A stretch of DNA of 64,000 bases from Streptomyces sp. WZ.A104 (GCF_002382885.1 NZ_NWVL01000005.1:62001-126000); one strand, 5' to 3'; shown: positions 1 to 9,441, counted from the stretch's first letter. Made by a program: numbers and translations. The notes: a model not told the origin generated them from the sequence alone.

Positions 1-155
1 GTACTCCATCTCGTGCGACAACGGGCCGTTGTGTTATGTGATCTATGCCACTTCTGTGGGGTGGTCGCGATCGAGGGTGCAGCCAGCACCACCCTGTGGC
101 ACGGGGGTATGCCCCAGGCGAACCAGGGGGATGGCGCCATGGCTGCCGCGCACCT

Positions 156-195
156 CTGATCCGTACGTTCGGGAGGTCAGCTGATCCGTACGTTC
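156..195. promoter_or_regulatory. 15-bp direct repeat upstream of the desaturase gene
   Basis: The 15-mer ctgatccgtacgttc occurs at 156-170 and again at 181-195, a 25-bp period, ending 39 bp before the desaturase start. Direct repeats at this place could be a regulator binding site, but no regulator gene is adjacent and the function is inferred only. A shorter inverted repeat (acaacg/cgttgt, 18-32) lies further upstream; nothing else is recognised in bases 1-155. Confidence 0.4.
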
Positions 196-234
196 TACGA
201 GGTCGGCGCAGAGGTTCCAGAGACCGGAGACTCC

Positions 235-1317
235 ATGCCCCAGGCGACAGCCACCGCTACAGACACCGCCGCGGCCACCGCCGCGACACCCAGCGTCGCC
301 CCCACGCCCTCCTCCCGCCGACCGGCCGCCGGGAGCGACTTCGCGCCCCTGCTGCGTGCGGTGAAGGGCCAGGGTCTGCTGGAGCACCGCCCCGGCCGGT
401 ACGCGCTGGGGATCGCCGCCAATCTGACCGCCCTGGGGTCGGTGGTCACCGCCCTCTTCCTGGTGGGCGACAGCTGGTGGAGCCTGTTCCTCGCCCTGCC
501 GCTGGCCGTCCTGTGGGCCCGTACGGCGTTCATCGCCCATGACGCGGGACATGCGCAGATAACCGGTGACCGCAGGACGAGCAGGCTGATCAGCCTCGTG
601 CACGCCAATCTGCTCCTCGGCATGAACGAAGCGTGGTGGAACGACAAGCATGTACGCCACCACGCCCACCCCAATCACATCGACAAGGACCCCGATGTCG
701 GTGTTGGCGCACTGGTCTGGACCCAGAAGCAGGCGGCGCAGCGAGAGGGATTCGCCCGCTGGCTCACCCGCAACCAGGCCCGGCTGTTCTTCCCGATGCT
801 GCTGCTCGAAGGCATCGCCCTGAAGATCTACGGGTTCCAGTTCCTGCGCCGCCAGCCCGCCCGGGAGCGGGTGCTCGCGGCCCTGCTGCTGATCGCGCAC
901 GTCACCCTGTACGCGACGCTGTTGCTGAGCACGTTGTCCCCGGGCAAGGCGGTCGTCTTCGCCCTGCTGCTGCACGCGGTGTTCGGCCTCCACCTGGGCC
1001 TGGCGTTCGCCCCCAACCACAAGGGCATGGAGATGCCCGACGCCGACGGGGAGCGCTGGGGCCACCTCCAGCGGCAGGTCCTGACCTCGCGCAACGTCCG
1101 CGGCGCGGCCCTGACCGACTGGTTCCTGGGCGGGCTGAACTACCAGATCGAGCACCACCTCTTCCCGAGCATGCCCCGGCCCCACCTCAGGCTGGCCCAG
1201 CCACTGGTCAAGGCGTACTGCGGGAGCATAGGTATGCCGTATGCGGAGACCGGTCTGATCGAGTCCTACCGCCAGGCCCTGGCGCACATGCATGACGTCG
1301 GTGATCCGCTGCGATGA
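235..1317 (+). CDS. Membrane fatty acid desaturase
   Basis: A 360-residue membrane-bound di-iron desaturase that would introduce a double bond into acyl lipids or acyl-CoA. The three histidine boxes are all present: HDAGH (102-106), HVRHHAH (139-145) and QIEHH (304-308), the last in the usual NYQIEHHLFP context. Hydrophobic stretches at about 65-100 and 215-260 fit the membrane segments. The N-terminal 30 residues are Ala/Thr-rich and look disordered. The ATG is preceded by a GGAG ribosome site. The gene stands alone on this strand, followed by a small membrane protein gene. The redox partner and substrate chain cannot be told from the sequence. Confidence 0.93.
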   Translation: MPQATATATDTAAATAATPSVAPTPSSRRPAAGSDFAPLLRAVKGQGLLEHRPGRYALGIAANLTALGSVVTALFLVGDSWWSLFLALPLAVLWARTAFIAHDAGHAQITGDRRTSRLISLVHANLLLGMNEAWWNDKHVRHHAHPNHIDKDPDVGVGALVWTQKQAAQREGFARWLTRNQARLFFPMLLLEGIALKIYGFQFLRRQPARERVLAALLLIAHVTLYATLLLSTLSPGKAVVFALLLHAVFGLHLGLAFAPNHKGMEMPDADGERWGHLQRQVLTSRNVRGAALTDWFLGGLNYQIEHHLFPSMPRPHLRLAQPLVKAYCGSIGMPYAETGLIESYRQALAHMHDVGDPLR

Positions 1318-1397
1318 CGGGCCCGGCGGGGAACGGAAGGGCGCGCGGACGCGTTCACACAACAGGAGCGGCGCCGGCCGCGAAGGAGGCGTGGACC

Positions 1398-1580
1398 ATG
1401 ACGAATGGTGCGAAGGTCGCTATCGGGGGAGTTCTCGCGGCGGCCATCCTGTGGCCCCTGATCGGATTCTGGTGGGCCCTGCTGATCGTGATCGGGGTCC
1501 CCGTGGCGGGCTATCTGCTGCTGGACCCGTCGCAGCGGCGCAGGCTCCGCAGGATCAACCGCAAGGAAATCGGCCGCTGA
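1398..1580 (+). CDS. Small membrane protein
   Basis: A 60-residue protein with two closely spaced hydrophobic segments (about 6-24 and 27-44) and a strongly basic tail (QRRRLRRINRK). The ATG at 1398 is chosen over the upstream in-frame start because GAAGGAGG lies directly before it and the upstream codons look non-coding. No family is recognised. It lies about 80 bp after the desaturase gene on the same strand and could be co-transcribed. A hairpin follows it. Confidence 0.65.
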   Translation: MTNGAKVAIGGVLAAAILWPLIGFWWALLIVIGVPVAGYLLLDPSQRRRLRRINRKEIGR

Positions 1581-1650
1581 GGTCCGGCCCGGCCGGGCCG
1601 GTTGTGGAGCGTCTCAGGATCGGCCCAGGCCGGGTCCGGGGCGCGGGCGG

Positions 1651-1684
1651 TCCTCATCGTGGCGCTCGGGTGCCACGATGAGGA
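1651..1684. terminator. Hairpin between convergent genes
   Basis: A perfect 13-bp inverted repeat, tcctcatcgtggc (1651-1663) and gccacgatgagga (1672-1684), with an 8-nt loop. It lies between the convergent small membrane gene and the unknown gene ending at 1725, and could stop transcription from both sides. There is no U-tract, as is usual in high-GC actinomycetes. Confidence 0.6.
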
Positions 1685-1731
1685 CCGCAGCATCACGCCG
1701 GGTGCCACGATGAGGACCAGAGCGTCACGCC
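1668..1731. repeat. Two tandem 32-bp repeats overlapping the terminator arm
   Basis: Units at 1668-1699 and 1700-1731 both begin gggtgccacgatgaggacc and differ at only a few positions. The first unit contains the right arm of the hairpin, so the left arm at 1651-1663 could pair with either copy. The second copy reaches a few bases into the 3' end of the unknown gene at 1725-2600. Confidence 0.7.
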
Positions 1732-2600
1732 GGGTGCAGGGCCAGTTCCTCCAGAGCCTTGAGCAGACCGGGCAGCGCGGGCCCACGCCGGACGGTGAGG
1801 ACCGTGCCGGGCTCCTCGTCCAGCAGGATCAACGCGATGTCGTCGGTCCTCGCCACCATCGACCACCCCGGGCCGTCGACGCGCAGGGTGCGTACGTCCG
1901 CCGAGGCGAACGACGAGCGGATACGTCCGGGCGGCGGCGGAGTCTTCGTATAGGCGAGGGCCTCTGACAGCGCCCTGCGTACCCCCGGGTGCTGAACGGA
2001 CCGTGAGGGGCTGCCACCGGACTCCCCTTCGTCGGCCGCCTCCACCCCAACCGCATCCACTGCCGCCGCATTCACTGGCGCCGCATCGGGGTGCCCCGGA
2101 TCGGCCGCCGCGTTCTCGTCGATCTGCTCGCGCCAGAGGGACCACTGGGCGGCCACCTCGTCCGCCCCGAGCCGCCGGTGCGCGGGGCCCCAGGCGTCCG
2201 CCGCGGGAGGGGCGAGCGGTGCGGGGCCCTCCCCGTCCGTCTTCGGGTCGTGAGGTTCGGGGACACCGGGTGCGGCGACGGCCAGGTCCAGCGGCCAGCC
2301 CGGCAGCGCGCACACCACGGAGCGGCCGTCGGGGGAGAGGTCGTGCTCCATCCCGCAGTCCCACGCGGCGACGGCGACCGCCACCTGCGAGACGTCCTCC
2401 ACGACCACCGTCCACCGCGCCCCGGTGCTGTCCTGCCCCAGGACCAGGCCGTAGCCCTCCTCGTACGGTTCGAGGGCGAGCGCGTCGCACGCGGCCACGT
2501 AGTCGTCCCCGAGCACACTCGGGAAGCGCGCGGGCGTCAGCAGCAGCGCGGTCAGCACCAGCAGAGCGTCGTCGTCGGCAGCATCGTCCGTACCCGTCAC
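1725..2600 (-). CDS. Protein of unknown function
   Basis: A 291-residue acidic protein, GTG start with a GGGGAGG ribosome site. It opens with an Asp/Ala-rich stretch and then an alternating hydrophobic region ending in VVVEDVSQVAVAVAAWD, which looks like a beta-rich domain. A low-complexity Ala/Asp/Glu linker fills about 110-200. The C-terminal part (about 225-291) again looks like beta strands, with VDGPGWSMVART and a closing helix. No catalytic motif, signal peptide or membrane segment is seen and the family is not recognised. It is divergent from the MpaB gene. Confidence 0.7.
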   Translation of the reverse strand: MTGTDDAADDDALLVLTALLLTPARFPSVLGDDYVAACDALALEPYEEGYGLVLGQDSTGARWTVVVEDVSQVAVAVAAWDCGMEHDLSPDGRSVVCALPGWPLDLAVAAPGVPEPHDPKTDGEGPAPLAPPAADAWGPAHRRLGADEVAAQWSLWREQIDENAAADPGHPDAAPVNAAAVDAVGVEAADEGESGGSPSRSVQHPGVRRALSEALAYTKTPPPPGRIRSSFASADVRTLRVDGPGWSMVARTDDIALILLDEEPGTVLTVRRGPALPGLLKALEELALHPA

Positions 2601-2653
2601 GGTGTCCTCCCCGTCCTCATCGATCGGCCGCCCGTCACGCGGTCCTGCGTTGC

Positions 2654-2696
2654 TTAGGGTGCTCCTGGTGTCCCTCGGTCCGTCGGCGCACCCTAA
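2654..2696. promoter_or_regulatory. Inverted repeat in a divergent promoter region
   Basis: A perfect 9-bp inverted repeat, ttagggtgc (2654-2662) and gcaccctaa (2688-2696), lies between the divergent unknown gene and the MpaB gene. Each arm contains TAGGGT, which fits the TAnnnT pattern of a Streptomyces -10 element, one on each strand. It may be a pair of divergent promoters or an operator; no -35 element is clear. Confidence 0.4.
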
Positions 2697-2845
2697 CCAG
2701 TCGGTAACCCCCTCGTCGAGGCCCCGGCGAGCAGGGGGAATCCGGACGCGCCCGACTCGTCCGGGTGCCTTGGCACCCGCAGGGAGGGGGCGTGCGGGAC
2801 GTTCCGCGTAAGGTTGGACGCAACCGGCCGAACGAGGGGGACAGC

Positions 2846-3754
2846 GTGGCGAAGCGGTACGACCGGCTGAAGGAGATTCAGCGACTCGACCCGGAGCGGG
2901 ACTTCCTGGAGATCTACCGCCTCACCGTCACCTACGAGTTCCCCTGGGACATCACCCGCGCCCTCGAACTGGCCCTGTACCGCACGTATGCCGTGCCCAG
3001 CATCGGCCGACTCCTGGACGAGACAGCAGAGTTGACGGAGCGTACGCAGAAGCGGTACGACGACACCGCCCTGCTCCTCGACGCGGTGGTGGAGCACGGA
3101 TTCGACACCGAGGAGGGCCGCACCGCGGTCCGCCGGATCAACCAGATGCACCGCAGCTACGCCATCAGCAACGACGACATGCGCTACGTCCTGTGCACCT
3201 TCGTCGTCACCCCGAAGCGCTGGCTGGACAGTTTCGGCTGGCGTCGCCTATGCGACCACGAGCTGCGGGCCCTCGCCGCCTACTACCGCACACTCGGCGC
3301 CCGGATGGGAATCAAGGACGTCCCGCAGACCTACGAGGACTTCGAGCGTGTGCTCGACGCCTACGAACACGAGCACTTCGGCTGGGACGAGGGGGGACGA
3401 CGGGTCTCGGACGCCACGCTGGCGCTGATGGGGTCCTGGTACCCGGCGCCGCTCGCCCCAGTGGTCCGGGGCGCCAGCCTGGCACTGCTGGACGACTCGT
3501 TGCTCAGGACGTTCCGCTACCGCCGCCCGGGGCCGGTGGCCCGGGGGCTGACCCGGGGGGCACTGCGCATCCGGGCCAGGGCCGTCCGGCTCCTGCCGCC
3601 CCGCCGCAGGCCGCACTACGCCCGCCAGAACCCGGAGATCAAGGGATATCCGGACGGGTACAAGATTGCCGCACTCGGCACGTTCCCCACTCCGGGCGTC
3701 CGCGGCTGCCCGATCCCCGGCCATCGGGGGCCGTCACAGGCGCCCGTGGAATGA
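2846..3754 (+). CDS. MpaB-type oxygenase (DUF2236)
   Basis: A 302-residue protein of the oxygenase MpaB / latex-clearing-protein-like superfamily (DUF2236), members of which bind haem b through a conserved histidine. The family core is visible at about 100-150: RRINQMHRSY, then DDMRYVL, then TFVVTPKRWLDSFGWR. The GTG at 2846 is chosen because GAGGGGG precedes it; the in-frame upstream codons are not family-like. No signal peptide is seen. The C-terminus is basic and Pro-rich. The substrate is unknown; the family includes lipid and hydrocarbon-related oxygenases. Confidence 0.82.
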   Translation: MAKRYDRLKEIQRLDPERDFLEIYRLTVTYEFPWDITRALELALYRTYAVPSIGRLLDETAELTERTQKRYDDTALLLDAVVEHGFDTEEGRTAVRRINQMHRSYAISNDDMRYVLCTFVVTPKRWLDSFGWRRLCDHELRALAAYYRTLGARMGIKDVPQTYEDFERVLDAYEHEHFGWDEGGRRVSDATLALMGSWYPAPLAPVVRGASLALLDDSLLRTFRYRRPGPVARGLTRGALRIRARAVRLLPPRRRPHYARQNPEIKGYPDGYKIAALGTFPTPGVRGCPIPGHRGPSQAPVE

Positions 3755-3775
3755 TCCCCGCCTGCGCCGCCGGGT

Positions 3776-4378
3776 TCAGGCCCGACGGACGGCGAGAGCC
3801 AGGAAGCGGTCGTCCTCGTCGGTGTACGAGTGCAGCCGCCAGCCGGCATCGGCCAGCAGGACCCGCAGTCGGGGCTCGGCCCGCAGATCGTCATCGGTGA
3901 CGGGGCGTCCGTGCCGCGCGGCGAGGGCGGCCCGGCCGATCGGGTGGAACAGGGCCAGCACCCCGCCCGGGCGTACCACCCGGGCCAGCTCCGCGAGATC
4001 GGCCTCCGGCCGGGCCAGATGCGAGATCAGCCCGGCCCCGAACACCGCGTCCAGCGCCCCGTCGCGCAGCGGCAGCCGGGCGACGTCGGCACGGAGCAGC
4101 GTCCCGCTGTCCGCCCGGCCCGCCCTGACCGCCGCATCCAGCATGGCGGGGGTGAGGTCGGCGCCCAGCACCGTACCGCCGGGCCCGACCGCGGCCCGCA
4201 GCGCGGGCAGTGCGCGCCCCGTGCCGCAGCCCGCGTCGAGTACGGCGTCACCCTGACGCAGCCCGAGCATGCCGGCCGCCGCGGCATAGGCGGGTCCGTC
4301 GTCGGGAAACCGGCTGTCCCAGTCGGCCGCACGCGGTGTGAAGAAGTCCAGGACGTGGGCGGTGTGTTCGTCGGTCAT
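3776..4378 (-). CDS. SAM-dependent methyltransferase, class I
   Basis: A 200-residue class I methyltransferase. Motif I is VLDAGCGTGRALPAL (about 47-61), followed by an acidic motif II region (GADLTPAMLDAA) and a motif IV-like stretch (DAVFGAGLISHLARPEADL), then RVVRPGGVLAL. This order matches the ubiE/Methyltransf_11 type, which methylates small molecules. The ATG at 4378 is preferred over an upstream GTG because a terminator-like hairpin lies between them. There is no clear ribosome site, so the message may be nearly leaderless. The substrate is not predictable. It is convergent with the MpaB gene. Confidence 0.85.
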   Translation of the reverse strand: MTDEHTAHVLDFFTPRAADWDSRFPDDGPAYAAAAGMLGLRQGDAVLDAGCGTGRALPALRAAVGPGGTVLGADLTPAMLDAAVRAGRADSGTLLRADVARLPLRDGALDAVFGAGLISHLARPEADLAELARVVRPGGVLALFHPIGRAALAARHGRPVTDDDLRAEPRLRVLLADAGWRLHSYTDEDDRFLALAVRRA

Positions 4379-4403
4379 ACGAACATGATCGCGCAGTGAA
4401 GGC

Positions 4404-4425
4404 GGAACCGGCGGTTGCCGGTTCC
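4404..4425 (-). terminator. Hairpin after terD
   Basis: A perfect 9-bp stem, ggaaccggc (4404-4412) and gccggttcc (4417-4425), with a GGTT loop. It starts 29 bp past the terD stop on the transcribed strand and ends 26 bp before the methyltransferase start. It probably ends the terD transcript. Confidence 0.65.
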
Positions 4426-4453
4426 GTGAAAGCCCTCCATCCACTCGGACGTC

Positions 4454-5029
4454 TCAGACGTTGACGCCGTAGTCCGTCGCGATGCCCGCCAGCCCCGATG
4501 CGTAGCCCTGGCCCACGGCCCGGAACTTCCACTCCGCGCCGTGCCGGTACAGCTCGCCGAAGACCATCGCGGTCTCGGTCGAGGCGTCCTCACTCAGGTC
4601 GTAGCGCGCCAGCTCGACGCCGTTGGCGCGATTCACCACGCGGATGAACGCGTTGCGCACCTGACCGAAGCTCTGGCCCCGGCTCTGGGCGTCATGGATC
4701 GAGACAGGGAAGACGATCTTCGCGACCTGGGCGGGGACCGATGCCAGATCGACCTCGACCGACTCGTCGTCACCCTCGCCCTCCCCCGTCAGATTGTCGC
4801 CGGTGTGACGGACGGAACCGTCAGGGCTGTTGAGGTTGTTGTAGAAGACGAAGTGGGCGTCGGAGAGGACCTTGCCCGCCTCGGAGCACAGCAGCGCACT
4901 GGCATCCAGGTCGTGATCGGCGCCGGTCGTGGTCCGTACGTCCCAGCCGAGACCGACCGTCACGGCGGTCAGGCCGGGAGCCTCCTTCGACAGGGAGACG
5001 TTGCCGCCCTTTGCCAGGGTCACACCCAT
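4454..5029 (-). CDS. terD: TerD family stress protein
   Basis: A 191-residue TerD/TerE-family protein, full length for the family. It begins with the typical [13 protein letters not shown] and has the GLGWDVR...[10 protein letters not shown] calcium-site region (about 27-46), the [15 protein letters not shown] block and [15 protein letters not shown] (75-89), whose acidic residues form the second site. TerD proteins bind calcium and take part in tellurite and phage resistance and in membrane-stress complexes. Streptomyces carry many solitary paralogues, as here, without the rest of a ter operon. The start is supported by GGAGGAAG just upstream. Confidence 0.95.
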   Translation of the reverse strand: MGVTLAKGGNVSLSKEAPGLTAVTVGLGWDVRTTTGADHDLDASALLCSEAGKVLSDAHFVFYNNLNSPDGSVRHTGDNLTGEGEGDDESVEVDLASVPAQVAKIVFPVSIHDAQSRGQSFGQVRNAFIRVVNRANGVELARYDLSEDASTETAMVFGELYRHGAEWKFRAVGQGYASGLAGIATDYGVNV

Positions 5030-5200
5030 GAACTTCCTCCAGTGCTTCGGTGCTGTTCTGCTGTCACTCAGCCGCTATGTGCCAGAACGCCCGGCGCGGC
5101 CCCCGGGGTTCCCGGATTGCGCAAGCCATGAAATGAACGGCTGCGGGGAGGCTCCGGAACGGCCCTTCCCTCCCGCGTCAGTGGTCGTCAGCGGGCGTTC

Positions 5201-5365
5201 TCAGCGGGCGTCCTCGTCCCTCATCGCCTTGGCTTCGCTCTTGAGGATGCGCAGGGACTTTCCCACCGAGCGGGCGGTGTCGGGCAGCTTCTTCGAGCCG
5301 AAGAGGACGACCACGACGACAGCCAGGATCAACAGGTGCCAGGGCTCCAGGCCATTGCGCAACAT
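5201..5365 (-). CDS. tatA: TatA/E-like twin-arginine translocase subunit
   Basis: A 54-residue TatA-type protein with a short N-terminus, the [20 protein letters not shown] membrane segment and hinge (9-28), and an amphipathic helix ([16 protein letters not shown]). It should form the pore component of Tat export of folded proteins. It is shorter than the main TatA of Streptomyces, which is usually about 90 residues, so it may be a second copy. The start is the ATG at 5365, with GGGCGGGA upstream. It sits between terD and the P-type ATPase on the same strand. Confidence 0.88.
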   Translation of the reverse strand: MLRNGLEPWHLLILAVVVVVLFGSKKLPDTARSVGKSLRILKSEAKAMRDEDAR

Positions 5366-5457
5366 TCTGGTCCCGCCCTTCTTCTCCGTCGACACGGCAA
5401 CACTTGCCGCATTGCGCAACTGTACAACCGTCGCGGTCCTGGGAAGCGGGTGACCCC

Positions 5458-8199
5458 TCAGTGCCCGCCGACCGCCTTGTCGTACCGCCTGCGCGCGGCC
5501 GTGAGCCCGATCGCGTACAGCCCCAGGACGGAACCGAGCAGCAGGTAGTAGAGCGGCGGCAGCGCGCCCATGCCCAGCACAGGACCCAGCGCGGTGAGCG
5601 GGAGGAGGACCCCGACCGCCGCGAGACCCGCTGCGGCAGCCCGCAGCGGGCCGCCCGCCCGCCGTTCCGCGGCGCTGCGACCGGTCCGCAGCAGGACCAT
5701 GACCAGAGCCTGGGTCAGCAGGTTCTCCGTGAACCATCCGGCGTGGAACGCCGCCTCCCCGCCGTCCCCGGACGCCTGGTGGAGAGCGAGCGCGAGCACG
5801 CCGAAGATGGCGAGGTCGGCGGCCGCGTTGAGCAGACCGAACCCCGTGATGAAGCGCAGGAAGTCGCGCGGCCGCAACACGGTGGGGCGCCGCAGTGCCG
5901 ACGCCGCCGGGCGGTCGAACGCGAAGGCCAGCTGAGCGGCGTCGAAGCACAGGTTCTGCACCAGCACCTGCGCCGGAAGCATGGGAAGGAAGGGCAGCAG
6001 CAGTCCGGCCGTCAGCATGGCGATGACGTTGCCGAGGTTCGACGAGAGCGTGATCCGCAGATACGTGGCGATGTTCCCGCTGCTGCCCCGGCCCGCCAGC
6101 AGTGCCCGGTCGATGGCGGTGAGGTCCTTCTCCGCCAGCACGACGTCGGCTGCCTCCCGGGCCACATCGACAGCGTTGCGGGGACAGATGCCGACATCGG
6201 CGGCGTGCAGGGCGGGAAGGTCGTTGACGCCGTCGCCGAGGAACCCGGTCGTCCGGCCACCGGCGCGCAGGGCGGAGACGATCCGCGCCTTGTGCTGGGG
6301 TGTGCAACGGGCGAACACGGTGGCCCGGTCGGCCACCCGGGCCAGCTCGGCGTCCGACAGCGTGTCCACGACCTCGGCCGTCACCACATCGCAGCCGTCG
6401 GCCGAGCCCGCCCGGCGCAGTCCGAGGTCCGCACACACCCGGGCGGCCGTGCCCGGGTGGTCGCCCGTCAGCACCTTGACGGCCACGCCCCGCCGGGCCA
6501 GCATCGCGAGCGCGTCGGCGGCGCTCGGAGCCGGGACGTCCCGCAGCGCGATCAGACCCAGAAACGTCAGCCCCCGTTCGTCCGCAGGGCTGTACGCACC
6601 CGGCCGGGACGCCCGGTCTGTGCGGGCCACGGCCAGCAGGCGCAGCCCGGACTCGGCCTTGCGGTTCGCCAGCGCGAGCAGCCGGTCCCGTTCCTCCTCA
6701 TCCATCGCGCACCGCTGGAGCACGGCCTCGACGGCCCCCTTGGTGACCAGGGTGTGCACGCCGAGCCTGCCGGGCCGCCGGACCACGGCGGTCGCGACGC
6801 GGCGCACCGGATCGAAGGGCACCACCGCCACGCCCTCGTACGCCTCGGCCACCGCACCCCCCGCGGACGGCGGACCGCACTCCTCGGCCGCGTCCAGGAC
6901 TGCCTCGTCGAGTGCGTCGGGCGCGGGCAGCTCGGCCAGCTGAAGCGTCCACAGGGCACCGATCGCCGCCCACCGCAGCACGTCGGGGTCGGGCCGGTCC
7001 GCACCGTTCGTCGCGCCCGAGACGACGGGCCGGTCCTCGGTCAGCGTGCCCGTCTTGTCCAGGCACAGCACATCGACCGCCCCGAGGTCGTGCAGCGCGG
7101 GGAGCCGCTTGACGATGACCCCGCTGGTGCGCGCCAGCCGGGCCGCGCCGCGCGCGAGCGTTGTGGTGACGATGACGGGGAGCATCTCCGGGGTCAGTCC
7201 CACGGCGACGGCCACGGCGAACGGCAGCGTTTCCAGGCCGCGGCCGCGCAGCGCCGCGTTGGCCATCAGCACCAGGGGCGGGGTCAGCAGCATGAACCGG
7301 ATCAGGGTCCAGGAGATCCCCTGCACCGAACGGTCGAAGGCGCTCGCACCCCGCTGCCGGGCCCGGCCGTCATGGGCGGCCGCGAACCGGGTCTCCCCGC
7401 CGGTGGCCACGATCACCGCCGTACCGCTGCCGGACGTGACACTGCTGCCCTGGAAGCACCACTGCGGCTGCGCGAACGGCCCGGCCCCCGACAGCGCCGG
7501 GTCCGGGATGTCGACGGCGTGCTTGGGCACCGGAGCCGACTCCCCGGTGAGGGCCGACTGGTGCACGGTGAGGCCGTCGGCGCGCAGCAACTGCACATCG
7601 GCGGGGACGAGGTCGCCCGGACCCAGACGGATCACATCCCCCGGTACGAGGTCGGCCACCGGAACCTCCCGCTCCCGGGGCGGGGAGTCGGGGGAGGTGC
7701 GGCGCACCACGGTCGCGGTCGTCGCGACCAGTTCCCGCAGCGCCGCGGTGGACCGGTCGGCGCGGTGCTCCTCGGCCGAGCGCAGCAAGCAGCTGACCCC
7801 GACGAGCGCCAGGGTGACGCAGGCGGTGCCCCAGGCGGAGACGAGAGCGGAGACGAGGCCGAGGCAGAGCAGTACGGCGGTGAAGGGATCGCGGAGGCTG
7901 CGCACGAAGCGCCGGGGCCAGGGGGCGGGCCGCCAGGCGGGCAGTATGTTCTCCCCGGTCCGGCCGAGCCGGTTCTCGGCCTCGGTCTCCAGGAGCCCGC
8001 GCGGCCCGCTGTCCAGGGCACGCAGTATCTGCAGGGGGGTCGGACCGGTGCCGGAGACAGAGGCCGGTCCGTCAGGTCGGCCGCCTGACCCCGTTCCGGC
8101 GCCCGCGACAGGGCGCGGAAACGGCGTGACGGGGGCCGGTGTGCCCGGGGTGGGGTGTCCGGGACCCGCGGCTGCGCTGCCCTCAGGCACCGAGTTCAC
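5458..8199 (-). CDS. mgtA: MgtA-type magnesium-transporting P-type ATPase
   Basis: A 913-residue P3B-type ATPase, predicted to import Mg2+ across the cell membrane. The actuator TGES is at 218-221, the membrane motif GLTPEMLP at 334-341 is diagnostic of MgtA, and the phosphorylation motif DKTGTLT begins at Asp381. [10 protein letters not shown] lies in the hinge region, followed by C-terminal membrane helices. The first 55 residues are a Pro/Gly-rich extension with no domain. The GTG start lies inside the end of the ArsR gene (17-bp overlap) with no good ribosome site, so translation is likely coupled. Another cation than magnesium cannot be excluded. Confidence 0.92.
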   Translation of the reverse strand: MNSVPEGSAAAGPGHPTPGTPAPVTPFPRPVAGAGTGSGGRPDGPASVSGTGPTPLQILRALDSGPRGLLETEAENRLGRTGENILPAWRPAPWPRRFVRSLRDPFTAVLLCLGLVSALVSAWGTACVTLALVGVSCLLRSAEEHRADRSTAALRELVATTATVVRRTSPDSPPREREVPVADLVPGDVIRLGPGDLVPADVQLLRADGLTVHQSALTGESAPVPKHAVDIPDPALSGAGPFAQPQWCFQGSSVTSGSGTAVIVATGGETRFAAAHDGRARQRGASAFDRSVQGISWTLIRFMLLTPPLVLMANAALRGRGLETLPFAVAVAVGLTPEMLPVIVTTTLARGAARLARTSGVIVKRLPALHDLGAVDVLCLDKTGTLTEDRPVVSGATNGADRPDPDVLRWAAIGALWTLQLAELPAPDALDEAVLDAAEECGPPSAGGAVAEAYEGVAVVPFDPVRRVATAVVRRPGRLGVHTLVTKGAVEAVLQRCAMDEEERDRLLALANRKAESGLRLLAVARTDRASRPGAYSPADERGLTFLGLIALRDVPAPSAADALAMLARRGVAVKVLTGDHPGTAARVCADLGLRRAGSADGCDVVTAEVVDTLSDAELARVADRATVFARCTPQHKARIVSALRAGGRTTGFLGDGVNDLPALHAADVGICPRNAVDVAREAADVVLAEKDLTAIDRALLAGRGSSGNIATYLRITLSSNLGNVIAMLTAGLLLPFLPMLPAQVLVQNLCFDAAQLAFAFDRPAASALRRPTVLRPRDFLRFITGFGLLNAAADLAIFGVLALALHQASGDGGEAAFHAGWFTENLLTQALVMVLLRTGRSAAERRAGGPLRAAAAGLAAVGVLLPLTALGPVLGMGALPPLYYLLLGSVLGLYAIGLTAARRRYDKAVGGH

Positions 8200-8548
8200 G
8201 CAGGCGGACGGGTTCCCGTGCGGGGTGCCCGGCGCGTTCGGCGAGCTGGCCGACCATCAGCCGGACGACCGTCACCACATCGGGATCGTCGACCAGATAG
8301 ACCTGCCGCCGGCCCTCGCGGCGCGAGCGTACGAGTCCGGCGAGCTTCAGCTTGGTCAGGTGCTGGCTGACCGAGGGAAGCGTGCCGCCCACCCGCTCGG
8401 CGAGCCCGGTCACATCGCTCTCTCCCTGGGCCAGCGCCCACACGATGTGCAGCCGTGCCGGTGTCGCCAGGAGCCCGAACGCTGCTGCGGCCTCCGCCAG
8501 CACCTCCGCGGGCGGATCCTGGAAGCCGCCGTCGGAACCTGTCGACAC
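8183..8548 (-). CDS. ArsR/SmtB-family metalloregulator-like repressor
   Basis: A 121-residue winged-helix protein of the ArsR family. The recognition helix is in LPSVSQHLTKLKLAGLV (about 60-76), followed by the wing RSRREGRRQVYLVDD. It contains no cysteine, so an ArsR/CadC thiolate site is excluded; a SmtB-like site near the C-terminal helix (Asp and His residues after about 85) is possible but not clear. The GTG at 8548 is chosen because of GGAGAG upstream. It is first in a two-gene unit and overlaps the P-type ATPase gene, which it very likely controls together with itself. Confidence 0.88.
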   Translation of the reverse strand: MSTGSDGGFQDPPAEVLAEAAAAFGLLATPARLHIVWALAQGESDVTGLAERVGGTLPSVSQHLTKLKLAGLVRSRREGRRQVYLVDDPDVVTVVRLMVGQLAERAGHPAREPVRLRELGA

Positions 8549-8802
8549 GCTTGTCTCTCCTGTCACCGGCGGCCGAAAAGGCCAGTGTAGGGGCCACGCT
8601 GGACTGGCCTGGGGCCTGTGAGGAGCGCCGGGCCTGCCCATAGGAGGGCAGGAAGAGGACGGAAAGAGGGTGGAACAAGGCAAGGGGTGACCATGGTCAA
8701 GCCGCATCGGTCAAGAGCGATCAACCCGCTCAGGCGGGGGCGGCCGGTTGTCATGCTGTCGCACCGTAGCGATTTCCGAACGACTCGTGAGAGAAGTGAC
8801 GC

Positions 8803-9441
8803 ATGCCCTCCGAGCAATTCGACAGCGCCGAGAGCCCCCATGCCGACCGAACCGGTACCGGGAGCGGCCGGGACATCGCACTGACACTGAAGATCGTGGT
8901 GGCGGGCGGCTTCGGAGCCGGGAAGACGACGCTGGTCGGGGCGCTCAGCGAAATCCGCCCGCTGCGCACGGATGAACTGCTCAGCGAGAGCGGGCGCGAC
9001 CAGGACGACACCGACGGGGTGGAGCGGAAGACCGCCACGACGGTGGCGATGGATTTCGGCCGTATCACCATCCACTCGGGCCTGTCCCTCTACCTGTTCG
9101 GCACGCCGGGCCAGGACCGCTTCTGGTTTCTCTGGGACGAGCTGTGCGAGGGAGCCCTCGCCGCGGTCGTCCTCGCCGACACCCGTCGGCTTGCGGACTG
9201 CTTCGCGGCCGTCGACTACTTCGAGCACCGGCGCATACCGTTCGTCGTCGCCGTCAACCGCTTCGCAGACGCCCCCGCCCACACGGAACACGACGTCGCG
9301 CACGCCCTGGACCTGGACCGGGGCACCCCCGTCGTGCTGTGCGACGCCCGCGACCGGGACTCCGGCAAGGACGTCCTGATCCGGACGGTCGAGTACGCCG
9401 GACGGATGCACACCGCCCGGCTCCTCGACTCCGTCGGCTGA
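8803..9441 (+). CDS. CvnD-like GTP-binding protein
   Basis: A 212-residue small GTPase-like protein of the Streptomyces conservon type (CvnD, related to MglA). The P-loop GGFGAGKTT lies at about 35-43, the G3-like motif reads GTPGQDRF, and NRFADAP corresponds to the G4 region. Conservons normally run histidine kinase, roadblock protein (CvnB), DUF742 protein (CvnC), GTPase. Here only the GTPase and, 600 bp further on, a roadblock protein are present, with an opposite-strand flavin enzyme gene between them. Its partner may therefore be encoded elsewhere. Confidence 0.88.
   Translation: MPSEQFDSAESPHADRTGTGSGRDIALTLKIVVAGGFGAGKTTLVGALSEIRPLRTDELLSESGRDQDDTDGVERKTATTVAMDFGRITIHSGLSLYLFGTPGQDRFWFLWDELCEGALAAVVLADTRRLADCFAAVDYFEHRRIPFVVAVNRFADAPAHTEHDVAHALDLDRGTPVVLCDARDRDSGKDVLIRTVEYAGRMHTARLLDSVG

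Noticed and set aside
43..1362. Long minus-strand frame opposite the desaturase
   Set aside because: It is a shadow of the desaturase: Arg/Gly/Gln-rich, no motifs, whereas the plus strand has all three histidine boxes.
5404..8088. 894-codon plus-strand frame opposite the P-type ATPase
   Set aside because: An antisense shadow caused by high GC; composition is Arg/Gly/Gln-rich and the minus strand carries all P-ATPase motifs.
5030..8802. Magnesium riboswitch before the MgtA-type gene
   Set aside because: The pump gene starts inside the ArsR gene, leaving no leader, and no M-box-like structure was recognised upstream of ArsR.
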